Assembly (NCBI GenBank): GCA_963807425.1
Contig: CAWEBZ010000011.1
Span: forward strand, 1-64,000
DNA length: 64,000 nucleotides
Reading direction: 5' to 3'
Origin: VRUE01 sp963807425
GTDB taxonomy: Bacteria > Actinomycetota > Thermoleophilia > Solirubrobacterales > 70-9
Positions 52,467 through 59,783 of the stretch are shown one piece after another. Each line of letters starts with the position of its first letter. The first letter of the stretch is position 1. A program made the position numbers and the translations under genes. Under the pieces are notes generated by a model that searched no databases, was not told where the DNA came from, and saw only the letters and a list, made by a program, of their open reading frames with translations.

Positions 52467-52491
52467 GTTTCCCGCCTCGTTCGTCGGGTAG
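52467..52491 (+). promoter_or_regulatory. Sigma-B/F-like promoter (GTTT-N15-GGGTAG)
   Basis: GTTT (52467-52470), a 15-bp spacer and GGGTAG (52486-52491), 31 bp upstream of the DUF892 gene start. It is a close match to the GTTT-N14-17-GGGTAT consensus of sigma-B/sigma-F type factors. Confidence 0.5.
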
Positions 52492-52522
52492 CCCGAGACG
52501 GACCAACGATCAAGGGAGAGAG

Positions 52523-53092
52523 ATGGCGGATTTGAACGAGCGCGACGCGAAGCTGGTCCAGTACCTGAGCGAGGCATTTGGCAAGGAGAAGGAACTGGAA
52601 ACCAGCCTCGAGGCACATATCGCGATGACCACCAAGGCGCCGTACAAGAAGCGGCTCAAAGCCCACCTCAAAGAGACGAAGGCTCACGCCAAGGCTCTCG
52701 AGCGCCGGATCAAGAAGCTCGGCGGCGGCGGGCAGCTGACCCAGACCGTGGTCGGCAAGGCGATGGCCGCGGCAAAGGGCCCGCTGCACATGGTGCGGGG
52801 CAGCGGCGAGCAGGAGAAGATGCTGAAGAACGCCAAGACCGAGTACTTCAACGAGCACGAGGAGATCGCCACTTATCTGGCTATCGAGACCCTTGCCGAG
52901 AAAGTCGGCGACCGCGAGACGGCGAAACTCGCAAAGGGGATTCGCCGCGAGGAGGAACGGATGGCGAAGTTCCTCGAGGGTCAGATCAAGTCTTTGACCG
53001 GCGCCGTCGTCGCTGAGGATGTGCCGAGAGTGCAACGCATGCGCCCAGCTAAAGCCAAACGTGCTCGAAAACCAGCCCTCGCTCGCAGCTGA
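52523..53092 (+). CDS. DUF892 / YciE-like ferritin-like protein
   Basis: A 189-residue four-helix protein: LVQYLSEAFGKEKELETSLEAHI, KRLKAHLKETKAHAKALERRI, FNEHEEIATYLAIETLAEKVGD and AKLAKGIRREEERMAKFLEGQI. The E/H spacing of the helices (EKELE, H-x-x-E, NEHEE, REEERM) is that of a diiron ferritin-like bundle. A Lys/Arg-rich tail (RPAKAKRARK) follows. AAGGGAGAG precedes the ATG. Related YciE proteins are general-stress induced; a sigma-B/F-like promoter fits. It overlaps the convergent phosphoesterase gene by 44 bp. Confidence 0.78.
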   Translation: MADLNERDAKLVQYLSEAFGKEKELETSLEAHIAMTTKAPYKKRLKAHLKETKAHAKALERRIKKLGGGGQLTQTVVGKAMAAAKGPLHMVRGSGEQEKMLKNAKTEYFNEHEEIATYLAIETLAEKVGDRETAKLAKGIRREEERMAKFLEGQIKSLTGAVVAEDVPRVQRMRPAKAKRARKPALARS

Positions 53093-53528
53093 GTAGGCCA
53101 ATGGACGGCCGGGGGGCGCGTCGCCTCTCGGTCGGGCTTCCGGGATTGAAGATCTGAAACCCGTCCTCCTCTTCGTGCAAGGGAAGGTGGCTGTGGCCGA
53201 AGACGACGGCGTCGGCAGCCGGGAAGCGTTGGCGTAGCCGTGCCAGTCGGTCCTTGGTTGGGCCGGCGTCATGGAGGATCGCCACGGTTCGTTGGCCGAC
53301 CTCGACCTCGACCTCGGCAGGCAGCAGGCGCCGCAGCTGCACCTCGTCGACATTGCCATGCACGGCATGGACGATTGGGCAGAGCGTTTGCAGCTCCTCC
53401 AGCGCCGAGAGGGCGAAGAAGTCTCCGGCATGGATGACTGCCTCGGCGGCCTCGATCAGCTCGACGCAGCGCTCGGGCAGCCGGCGGGTTCCTCTGGGCA
53501 TGTGGGTGTCGGCGATGACGGCGATCAA
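53049..53528 (-). CDS. YfcE/MJ0936-type metallophosphoesterase
   Basis: A 159-residue calcineurin-like phosphodiesterase with the metal motifs VIADTHMPRG (D-x-H), IHAGDFF (GD), HGNVDE (GNxD), HDAG and FGHSHLPLHEE (GHSH), and the ending FNPGSPTERR. These small enzymes cleave phosphodiesters in a Mn-dependent way. TTG at 53528 is the start. Cytosolic. Confidence 0.85.
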   Translation of the reverse strand: MIAVIADTHMPRGTRRLPERCVELIEAAEAVIHAGDFFALSALEELQTLCPIVHAVHGNVDEVQLRRLLPAEVEVEVGQRTVAILHDAGPTKDRLARLRQRFPAADAVVFGHSHLPLHEEEDGFQIFNPGSPTERRRAPRPSIGLLSCERGLVFEHVWL

Positions 53529-53618
53529 GCAGTCAATTCTGATGGTTGCGAACGCGGTGCCGGCAGGCAGTCTTCCTCAGCGCGCGTTTTCCGAAGGGCG
53601 TCCGCGGGGAGTCTGGTC

Positions 53619-54680
53619 ATGATGAGCAAGGTTGCGGAGCAGGTGGACTCGGGCACGGCGCTGCCGTCAGCGGGCCCGATCTGTGACCTCGTCAAGGGGA
53701 TGCTCTCGGTCCCACGGGCCGATGCGCTCTTCTCCGCCGAGCCCGCAGAAGAGGCAGCGCGGCTCGCCGCCCTCGTCGAGGACCCGCTCGACGACGACGA
53801 CCTGCAGCTGGCGCTCTACCTCTGCTTTGAGCTCCACTACCGCTCCTTCCCGAACGTCGACCCCGCTTGGGAGTGGGACCCGGTGCTTCTGGCGGTGCGG
53901 GCGGTACTCGAGGAGGCCTTCTTCGATGCGCTGGAGGCCGAGATAGCCCCCGGCGAGCCGGTCGATCCGGCCCAGATCGGCGATCTGCTCTTTCGCCTCG
54001 AGTCCGATGACGATGGCGTCTCGCTCTCTCGCCATCTCGAGATCGAGGCGGGGATCGAGGAATTTCGCGAGTTCGTCGTCCACCGCTCCTTCTACCAGCT
54101 GAAGGAGTCCGACCCCCATAGCTGGGCGATCCCGCGCCTCGACGGTCCAGCGAAGACGGCGCTGCTCGAGGTGCAGGCCGACGAGTACGGCGGCGGCCGG
54201 CCGGAGCGAATGCACTCGAGGCTCTTCGCGAAGACGATGCGGGCGCTCGGCCTCGACGATCGTGAGAACGCCTACCTCGCCTACGCGCCCGGCGAGACGC
54301 TGGCGACCGTCAACCTGATGTCGGCGACCGGCCTGCGCCGCAGCCGGCGGGGCGCGATCGTCGGTCACCTGGCGATGTTCGAGATGACGTCGGCCCTGCC
54401 CAATCGTCGCTACGGCAACGCCCTGCGGCGCCTCGGCTTCGGCGTCGAGGCGACCGACTTCTACGACGAGCACGTCGAGGCCGACGCGGTGCACGAGAAC
54501 ATCGCCGCCTACGACCTGGCCGGGGGGCTGGCGCGCCAGGAGCCGGAGCTGGCCGCTGACATCCTCTTCGGCGCGCGGGCGCTGCTCTTCCTCGAAGATC
54601 GCTTCGGCAGGCGCCTGCTCGACGCGTGGCGGGAAGGCCAGACCTCGCTGTGCCGACCGCTGGTCGGCACCGAGACCTGA
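53619..54680 (+). CDS. Iron-containing redox enzyme (heme-oxygenase-like diiron) family protein
   Basis: A 353-residue all-helical protein. LALYLCFELHYRSFPNVDP, LLEVQADEYGGGRPERMHSRLF and GHLAMFEMTSALPNRRYGNALRRLG are hallmarks of the iron-containing redox (HDO-like) family. FYDEHVEADAVHE supplies further Glu/His ligands. HDO enzymes use a diiron centre to oxidise amino acids or acyl groups. No signal peptide. Its stop is 5 bp before a GT2 gene, so the two are likely co-transcribed. ATG ATG at 53619/53622 gives two start options. Confidence 0.78.
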   Translation: MMSKVAEQVDSGTALPSAGPICDLVKGMLSVPRADALFSAEPAEEAARLAALVEDPLDDDDLQLALYLCFELHYRSFPNVDPAWEWDPVLLAVRAVLEEAFFDALEAEIAPGEPVDPAQIGDLLFRLESDDDGVSLSRHLEIEAGIEEFREFVVHRSFYQLKESDPHSWAIPRLDGPAKTALLEVQADEYGGGRPERMHSRLFAKTMRALGLDDRENAYLAYAPGETLATVNLMSATGLRRSRRGAIVGHLAMFEMTSALPNRRYGNALRRLGFGVEATDFYDEHVEADAVHENIAAYDLAGGLARQEPELAADILFGARALLFLEDRFGRRLLDAWREGQTSLCRPLVGTET

Positions 54681-54685
54681 TCACC

Positions 54686-55764
54686 GTGAGCGAGGCCGAC
54701 TCCCGGCGTTTCCTACGTCCTGCCGCTGCGCTGGGCCGAGCCCGGCCCGATCGAGGAGCTGAGTGCCTACCTGCGCTCGATCGCCGGGGTGGCCGACGAG
54801 ATCCTGGTCGTCGACGGCTCGCCTGCGCCGGTCTTCGCAGAGCACGCCACAGCTCTGAGCGGCGTCGCCCGCCATCTGGCGCCGCACCCCGATCTCGACT
54901 TCGAGATGGGCAAGGTGAATGGCGTGCTCACCGGGGTGCGCGAGTGCTCCGGCGAGCTGATCGTGCTGGCTGATGACGACGTTCGGTATGAGCCTTCGAC
55001 GCTGCGGCGCACGGTAGAGCTCCTCGGTGAGGCGGATCTCGTGCGGCCGCAGAACTACTTCGACGAGATGCCCTGGCACGCCCGCTGGGACACCGCCCGC
55101 TCGCTGCTGAACCGGGTCTTCACCGGCGACCCGAGCTTCCCGGTCGGCGACTTTCCCGGCACGCTTGCCGTTCGCCGCAGCGCCGTCCTCGCTACCGGCG
55201 GCTATGACGGCGATGCTCTCTTCGAGAACTTGGAGCTGATGCGGACGATCCAGGCCGCCGGCGGGAGGGTGGTGACGCCGCTCGATCTCTACGTTCCGAG
55301 GCGGCCGCCGAGCGCAGCCCACTTCCTCTCGCAGCGGGTCCGCCAGGCCTATGACGACTTCGCTATCCCAGTTCGAATCGGCGACCTTCCTCGCAGCGGC
55401 GCCCTTGGCAGCTCATTCATTGCGGCGCGGTCGTGTTCATCGCCTCCTCATCGGCGCGCTTGCTTCGATCGTCGTCGCGGAGGTCGGTCGCAGGAGGGCT
55501 GGGGGAGCGACGCGGTTCCCCGTTAGGAGCTCGCTGTTGGCGCCAGCCTGGATAGCGGAGCGCTCGCTCTGTTCCTGGCTTGCCCTGGGGGCGAAGCTAC
55601 GAGGCGGTGTCCTCTACGGCGGTCGTCGCCTGCGCCTTTCGGCGACCCCGCTGCGCCGGTTGCGTCGCCGCCACTCCGGGGTCCTCAGCGGGCGCGGCGA
55701 GCCCGCTGTCCGCCTGGAATCCGATCGCCTTGTGGGTGCCGTCGCAAAACGGGCGCATCTGTGA
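54686..55764 (+). CDS. Family 2 glycosyltransferase (two frameshifts)
   Basis: About 358 residues. The GT-A domain has VSYVLPLRWAEPGPIEELSA, ADEILVVDGS, the metal-binding DxD-like VLADDDVRYEP, RPQNYFDEMPWHARWDTA and GGYDGDALFENLELMRTI. A C-terminal hydrophobic helix pair (TFLAAAPLAAHSLRRGR, LLIGALASIVVAEVGRRR) anchors it in the membrane. Extra bases near 54706 and 55372 break the frame. The last 56 codons overlap the convergent CDGSH gene. The acceptor is unknown; it is linked to the HDO gene. Confidence 0.75.
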
Positions 55765-55902
55765 GCGCCCACAGCGACACAGGGCAACCACGCGCCGCTT
55801 GACCTCGATCTCGTTCCCGCTCTGGTCGACCATCACAAAGGGGCCGCGGATGAGATACGGCCCGTTGCGGTAAGGAGTGATTTTCGTCGGCGAGTCGGCC
55901 AT
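55597..55902 (-). CDS. CDGSH iron-sulfur domain protein
   Basis: A 101-residue protein. VVALCRCGRSQMRPFCDGTHKAIGF (split here: CRCGRS then FCDGTH) contains the CxC...CDGxH ligand set of a 2Fe-2S CDGSH cluster. The N-terminus ITPYRNGPYLIRGPFVMVDQ is typical of the bacterial form. The C-terminal 30 residues are Ala/Thr-rich and disordered. It is 9 bp after the DUF7218-like gene, so they form one unit. Confidence 0.85.
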   Translation of the reverse strand: MADSPTKITPYRNGPYLIRGPFVMVDQSGNEIEVKRRVVALCRCGRSQMRPFCDGTHKAIGFQADSGLAAPAEDPGVAATQPAQRGRRKAQATTAVEDTAS

Positions 55903-55911
55903 CTCAGGTCA

Positions 55912-56127
55912 TCAGCTCGACTTCCCCGACTTCTTGCCGCCCTCGCGACCGGCGGCGCGCTTCTGTGACTTGCTGCCGCCCTTTTCCTTGCCGCTCTTTT
56001 CTCCGCCTTTCTTCGACGATTCCGAGGAGTTGGCGATCGAGGCGGCGCGCTGCTTGCTCATTCCCTTCTTGCGCAGCCCTTCGTACTGCTTGTCGTTCTT
56101 GACGCTGGGCCCATGGTCTTTGGCCAC
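55912..56127 (-). CDS. Lys/Ser-rich small protein (DUF7218-like)
   Basis: A 71-residue highly basic protein starting VAKDHGPSVKNDKQYEGLRKKG, followed by MSKQRAASIANS and low-complexity Ser/Lys/Gly repeats. The first 35 residues match a widespread actinobacterial small-protein family, often near stress genes. Function unknown; nucleic-acid binding is possible. GTG start at 56127, with a sigma-B/F-like promoter upstream. Confidence 0.7.
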   Translation of the reverse strand: MAKDHGPSVKNDKQYEGLRKKGMSKQRAASIANSSESSKKGGEKSGKEKGGSKSQKRAAGREGGKKSGKSS

Positions 56128-56165
56128 TTTCGTCTCCTCTTCGAGTTTGCCGACTCCTCTTTGTT

Positions 56166-56190
56166 TCCCCGCACGGAGAAAGAGAAAACG
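56166..56190 (-). promoter_or_regulatory. Sigma-B/F-like promoter (GTTT-N15-GGGGAA)
   Basis: On the minus strand, GTTT (56190-56187), a 15-bp spacer and GGGGAA (56171-56166), 38 bp before the DUF7218-like start. The -10 deviates from GGGTAT at two positions. Confidence 0.4.
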
Positions 56191-56231
56191 GGGCCTCGGA
56201 AGGCGGACGCGGTAGTCATCCCGATCAAGGG

Positions 56232-56707
56232 GTCTTGCCGCCCACGTCAGCGACGCGTTACCAGGCATTCAAGCCCTGCTCTCGAGGGCGGAGGAAGCCG
56301 ACCTCCCGATCATCTACGTCAACGACAACTACGGAGACTGGAACTCCTCGGCCGAGGAGCTGGCCCAGAATGTCATGGGCGGCGCCCATCCAGAGCTCGT
56401 GGAGCCGGTGCTTCCTCACGATGGGCATTCCTTCGTGATCAAGGCTCGCCACAGCATCTTTTATGGGACGCCGCTGGAGTACTTGCTCGACCAGATGGCA
56501 GTTGATCGCCTAGTGCTCTGCGGGCAGGTCACCGAGCAGTGCATCTTCTACAGCGCCCTCGACGCCCACGTGCGGCACTTCAAGATCGCCGTGCCTACTG
56601 ACGGTGTGGCTGCGATCTACCCCCACCTCGCTGAGGCTGCGCTGGAGATGATGGAGCGGAACCTCTCGGCGGAGCTCTGTCATGCCAAGGAAAGCCCACT
56701 CAAATAG
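56232..56707 (+). pseudogene. Isochorismatase-family cysteine hydrolase, 5' end lost or damaged
   Basis: From about 56245 the sequence encodes AAHVSDALPGIQALLSRAEE, ADLPIIYVNDNYGDWNSSAE and KARHSIFYGTPLEYLL, with the catalytic-Cys region LCGQVTEQCIFYSALDAHVR and the end CHAKESPLK. This is the isochorismatase-like fold with its Lys (VIKARHS) and Cys. The N-terminal Asp-bearing strand (DxQND) is missing; the 5' region (56190-56245) is scrambled, and no good start codon is visible. It may be a real truncation or the result of indels. Confidence 0.6.
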
Positions 56708-56726
56708 CAGCTGCGAGCTATCGCAG

Positions 56727-56751
56727 ATTTGGACGGTCGACGCGAGGGTAG
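56727..56751 (+). promoter_or_regulatory. Sigma-B/F-like promoter (ATTT-N15-GGGTAG)
   Basis: ATTT (56727-56730), a 15-bp spacer and GGGTAG (56746-56751), 79 bp upstream of the ferritin-like gene. It has the same -10 and the same spacing as the element at 52467-52491. Confidence 0.45.
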
Positions 56752-56830
56752 GGAACGAGACACTGACTCGCCTCGAGGGAAGCATCGGCTGTCAGCCGCG
56801 TCTTCACGGGCATCGACTGAAGGAGGAAGC

Positions 56831-57313
56831 ATGGCGGACCTGACGACCCTGGAGGAGAAGCTCGCTGAGGTGACCGGCCTTGCTGGAGCTGCGCAAGAGA
56901 CGGCCCAGAAAGTCGAGTCGATGCTCGACGGTAACTCTCTTGCCGAGAAGTTGCGACAGATGCGCGAGGAGGCCGAAGAGACCGAAAGCCGCTGCGTCGA
57001 GCTGGCTGGTCAGCGTGAGGGCAAGAAGACCGCGATCCTCGAAAAGGCCCAGGAAACCAAGAGCGAGGCCACCGAGATGATGCGGACCTATCTTGGCGAG
57101 GACTCCGACGAGCTCGACGGCTTCGAGTTCCTGATCATGGCCGAGGCCGGGGAGGTTGGCCACTGGGCGATTCTCGGCAAGCTGAACGAGACCGCGGCCG
57201 AGGACGGCATTCAAGAGCTGGTCGATTGGGCGTTGCCGATTCAGGAGCGCCATCTCAGTACCGCGCGAGACGGGTCCCTCGAACTCGCTGCCGAGGAGGA
57301 TCCATACTCCTAA
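56831..57313 (+). CDS. Ferritin-like / helical stress protein
   Basis: A 160-residue acidic helical protein, MADLTTLEEKLAEVTG at the start, a coiled-coil middle (KLRQMREEAEETESRCVEL), and GFEFLIMAEAGEVGHWAILGKLNETA, whose E-x-x-H pair is ferritin-like. It recalls the DUF892 protein at 52523 and starts with the same MADL. Iron binding is inferred. AAGGAGGAAG precedes the ATG and a sigma-B/F-like promoter lies upstream. Confidence 0.65.
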   Translation: MADLTTLEEKLAEVTGLAGAAQETAQKVESMLDGNSLAEKLRQMREEAEETESRCVELAGQREGKKTAILEKAQETKSEATEMMRTYLGEDSDELDGFEFLIMAEAGEVGHWAILGKLNETAAEDGIQELVDWALPIQERHLSTARDGSLELAAEEDPYS

Positions 57314-57375
57314 GGGAAGCGACGGTGGCCCGCGGGCGCTGGGTCGCCTCGGCACTCGCTGGCCTTTCTAGAGCG

Positions 57376-57630
57376 TCAGCGCAGCTCGTCGAGCGACGCG
57401 ACCTCTAGGTCGAAGGGCTCCTCGGCGGAGCGGCGGCGTCGGTATGGCGAGACGATCACGCGGTGGACCTCGCCGCAGACGCAGGGGACCTCGATCGGCC
57501 GCGTATCGCTGGCCGGGTCGGTGTCGACCTTGAGGCGACGGAGCTTGCCGGTCGGCTTGCAGCCGAATGAGATCACCCAGCCGTAGTCGACAGGCTCGCG
57601 CCGCTTTTTCGGGCCACCGGGCTTGGGCAT
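57376..57630 (-). CDS. Small protein with a CxC motif
   Basis: An 84-residue basic protein MPKPGGPKKRREPVDYGWVI ... VPCVCGEVHRVIVSPYRRRR with a CVC motif and Arg-rich loop. Not assigned to a family. It is divergent from kdpD, with 74 bp between the starts. Confidence 0.5.
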   Translation of the reverse strand: MPKPGGPKKRREPVDYGWVISFGCKPTGKLRRLKVDTDPASDTRPIEVPCVCGEVHRVIVSPYRRRRSAEEPFDLEVASLDELR

Positions 57631-57704
57631 CTGCCCATCCTCTCCGGTTGTGAGCTTCGCTGTCGCCAGGTGCCTCCGTGGCCGCGGGCATACGCTGACG
57701 GGAG

Positions 57705-58859
57705 ATGCGTAGGTGGCAGATTCCCAATGGCCTAAGCGGCGAGCCGCCTCCCACCTGGCTGGGGCTCGTGGCGACGCTCGCCGCGGTTGCGGCGGGAACG
57801 CTCCTCGTCTATCCGCTCAAGTCGGTGGCGCCGGTCGTTTCCCTGGGAATCGTCTACCTGCCCGGGATCCTGCTCATCTCAACCGTGTGGGGATTGCGTC
57901 TGGGATTGCTCGCGTCGGTCGTCAGCGCCGCGGCCTTCAACTTCTTCCAGATCCCGCCGCTGCATCGCTTCACGATCGCCGACGAGGAGAACTGGGTTGC
58001 TTTGGCTGCGTTTGCGATCGCCGCGATCGTCAGCAGCACCGTCGCCGGGCTCGCGCGCGCTCGCGCGGTCGAAGCCGAGCGCCGCCGAGAGGAAGCCGAC
58101 CGCGCGCTCGCCGAGCTGGAGGCTCTGACTCGCGAGCGCGACCGGATGCAGGCGGAGGCGGTCGAGGCCGAGGCGCTGCGGCGCAGCGACGAGCTGAAGA
58201 CCGCCCTGCTGCGGTCGATCTCCCATGATCTGCGGACGCCGCTGACCTCGATCATCGCCGGCGGCTCGGCGCTCGGGTCGGAGACGTTGACCAAGGACGA
58301 GCGCGCTGAACTGAGCGCCGCGATAGTCGGCGAGGGCAACCGCCTCTCCCGCTTGGTCGAGAACCTGCTCGACATGTCCCGGCTGGAGGCCGGCAAGGCA
58401 GAGCCGCATCCCGGACCGGTCGATCTCACGGAGGTGCTGGAAACCGCTCGCGGAGCTGTGTCCGACCCCAGCTTGATTCGACTGGCCGACGAGTCCGACT
58501 TGCCGATGATCGACGGGGATGCGGCGCAGCTGGAGCGTGCCTTCGGGAACCTGTTCGACAACGCGATCCGGTACAGCAACGGCGGGTCGGTTCAGGCCAG
58601 GTCAAGGCTCGTGGGCGACGATGTCGTGGTCCGCGTGGTGGACCAGGGCCCCGGCATTCCCGAGAACGAGTGGCAGGCGATCTTCGAGCCCTTTCAGCGT
58701 GGGAGCGCTGGCCGCAGCGACACTGGCTCGGGGCTCGGCCTGGCGATCGTCAAGGGGTTCGTCGAGGCAAACGGCGGCACTATCGGGCTCGAGTCGCTGC
58801 CCGGCCAGGGAACCAGCTTCGTCGTTAGGTTCCCCGCCGGAGGACGAAAGGCGCCATGA
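57705..58859 (+). CDS. kdpD: KdpD-like sensor histidine kinase, truncated architecture
   Basis: A 384-residue sensor kinase. It starts with four helices of the DUF4118/KdpD membrane region (GIVYLPGILLISTVWGLRLG, NFFQIPPLHRFTIADEENW is typical of KdpD), then a coiled coil, HisKA (LLRSISHDLRTPLTSI, phospho-His) and HATPase (NLFDNAIRYS, VVDQGPGIP, GSGLGLAIVKG). The N-terminal KdpD ATP-binding and Usp domains are absent. It overlaps kdpE by ATGA and lies upstream of the kdp transporter, so it very likely senses potassium limitation or turgor. Confidence 0.85.
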   Translation: MRRWQIPNGLSGEPPPTWLGLVATLAAVAAGTLLVYPLKSVAPVVSLGIVYLPGILLISTVWGLRLGLLASVVSAAAFNFFQIPPLHRFTIADEENWVALAAFAIAAIVSSTVAGLARARAVEAERRREEADRALAELEALTRERDRMQAEAVEAEALRRSDELKTALLRSISHDLRTPLTSIIAGGSALGSETLTKDERAELSAAIVGEGNRLSRLVENLLDMSRLEAGKAEPHPGPVDLTEVLETARGAVSDPSLIRLADESDLPMIDGDAAQLERAFGNLFDNAIRYSNGGSVQARSRLVGDDVVVRVVDQGPGIPENEWQAIFEPFQRGSAGRSDTGSGLGLAIVKGFVEANGGTIGLESLPGQGTSFVVRFPAGGRKAP

Positions 58860-59536
58860 ACGACGCAACGCGAATCCTGGTCTGCGACGACGAGCCGCAG
58901 ATCCTCAGGGCGCTGAAGGTGATCCTTCGGGACGCGGGCTTTGAGGCAGTGCCGGCGGGCAGCGGCGAAGAGGCGCTCAGCAAGGCTGCCGTGAGACCTC
59001 CTGCGGCGGCGATCCTCGACCTGATGCTGCCGGACATCGATGGGATCGAGATCACCAAGCGTTTGCGCGAGTGGAGCGAGATGCCGATCATCCTGCTCTC
59101 CGCCGTGGGGGAGGAGGATGCGAAGGTGCGTGCCCTCGCGGCCGGAGCTGACGACTACGTGACGAAGCCGTTCGGCCCGCCGGAGCTGGTCGCTCGCCTG
59201 CAAGCAGCCCTGCGGCGCTCGCGGCCGGAAGCGGCCGAGACCGTAATTACGGCAGACGGCCTGGAGGTGGATTTGCAGGCGCGCGCGGTTCGTCGCGACG
59301 GCGAGCGGATTCACCTGACCCCGACCGAGTTCGACCTCCTGCGGGTGTTGGCCCAGAACCGCGGCCGCTTGATGACTCACCGCAAGCTGCTCGCCGAGGT
59401 GTGGGGGCCGGAGTACGTTGACGACGTCCAGGTGCTGCGGGTCCACCTCGCCAACCTTCGCCGCAAGATCGAGCCGCCCGAGGGCTCTCGCTACATCCAC
59501 ACGGATGCCGGCGTCGGTTACCGCTTTTCCGGCTGA
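58856..59536 (+). CDS. kdpE: KdpE-like response regulator
   Basis: A 226-residue OmpR-family regulator: receiver domain with D-D near residues 11-12 (ILVCDDEPQIL), phospho-acceptor in AAILDLMLPDIDG (about D56), Lys in YVTKPFG, then a winged helix with LTPTEFDLLRVLAQNRGRLM and VLRVHLANLRRKIE ... GVGYRF. The order kdpD-kdpE-kdpFACB places it as the kdp activator. Confidence 0.88.
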   Translation: MNDATRILVCDDEPQILRALKVILRDAGFEAVPAGSGEEALSKAAVRPPAAAILDLMLPDIDGIEITKRLREWSEMPIILLSAVGEEDAKVRALAAGADDYVTKPFGPPELVARLQAALRRSRPEAAETVITADGLEVDLQARAVRRDGERIHLTPTEFDLLRVLAQNRGRLMTHRKLLAEVWGPEYVDDVQVLRVHLANLRRKIEPPEGSRYIHTDAGVGYRFSG

Positions 59537-59582
59537 AAACGACCTTTACGAAATCTGTATACGGAAGGCCGTTTCCTTTATG
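59537..59582 (+). promoter_or_regulatory. kdp upstream region: dyad and direct repeats, possible KdpE site
   Basis: AAACGACCTT (59537-59546) and AAGGCCGTTT (59565-59574) form a near-perfect dyad. CCTTTACG (59543-59550) and CCTTTATG (59575-59582) are direct repeats 32 bp apart, three helical turns. It lies between the kdpE stop and the first kdp small gene; it may be an operator or a partial terminator. Confidence 0.4.
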
Positions 59583-59607
59583 CGGCCTTGATGCGGTCCG
59601 GTCCAAG

Positions 59608-59697
59608 ATGCGAATCGTGGACCTCGTCTCGATCGCACTCGCCCTGATCGCCTTCGCGCTTCTCTACGCCGCGATCGGAGCGCTGGGCCGGGTATGA
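59608..59697 (+). CDS. Small single-helix membrane protein upstream of kdpF
   Basis: A 29-codon ORF, MRIVDLVSIALALIAFALLY AAIGALGRV, with one transmembrane helix. Its TGA overlaps the kdpF ATG, the same tight coupling as in the rest of the operon. It resembles short single-helix proteins found before kdpF in other bacteria and may be a second KdpF-like stabiliser. Confidence 0.6.
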   Translation: MRIVDLVSIALALIAFALLYAAIGALGRV

Positions 59698-59783
59698 GCG
59701 CCGCCGAGCTGTTCGGTTTGCTCGTCTCGGCCATCGTCTTCGGCTACCTCTGCTACGCGCTGCTTCGCGGAGAGAAGCTCTAG
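59694..59783 (+). CDS. kdpF: Potassium-transporting ATPase subunit F
   Basis: A 29-residue peptide starting MSAAELFGLLVSAIVFGYLC and ending YALLRGEKL, the classic single-helix KdpF pattern with a final EKL. It abuts kdpA (TAG then ATG at 59784). KdpF stabilises the KdpFABC complex. Confidence 0.85.
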   Translation: MSAAELFGLLVSAIVFGYLCYALLRGEKL

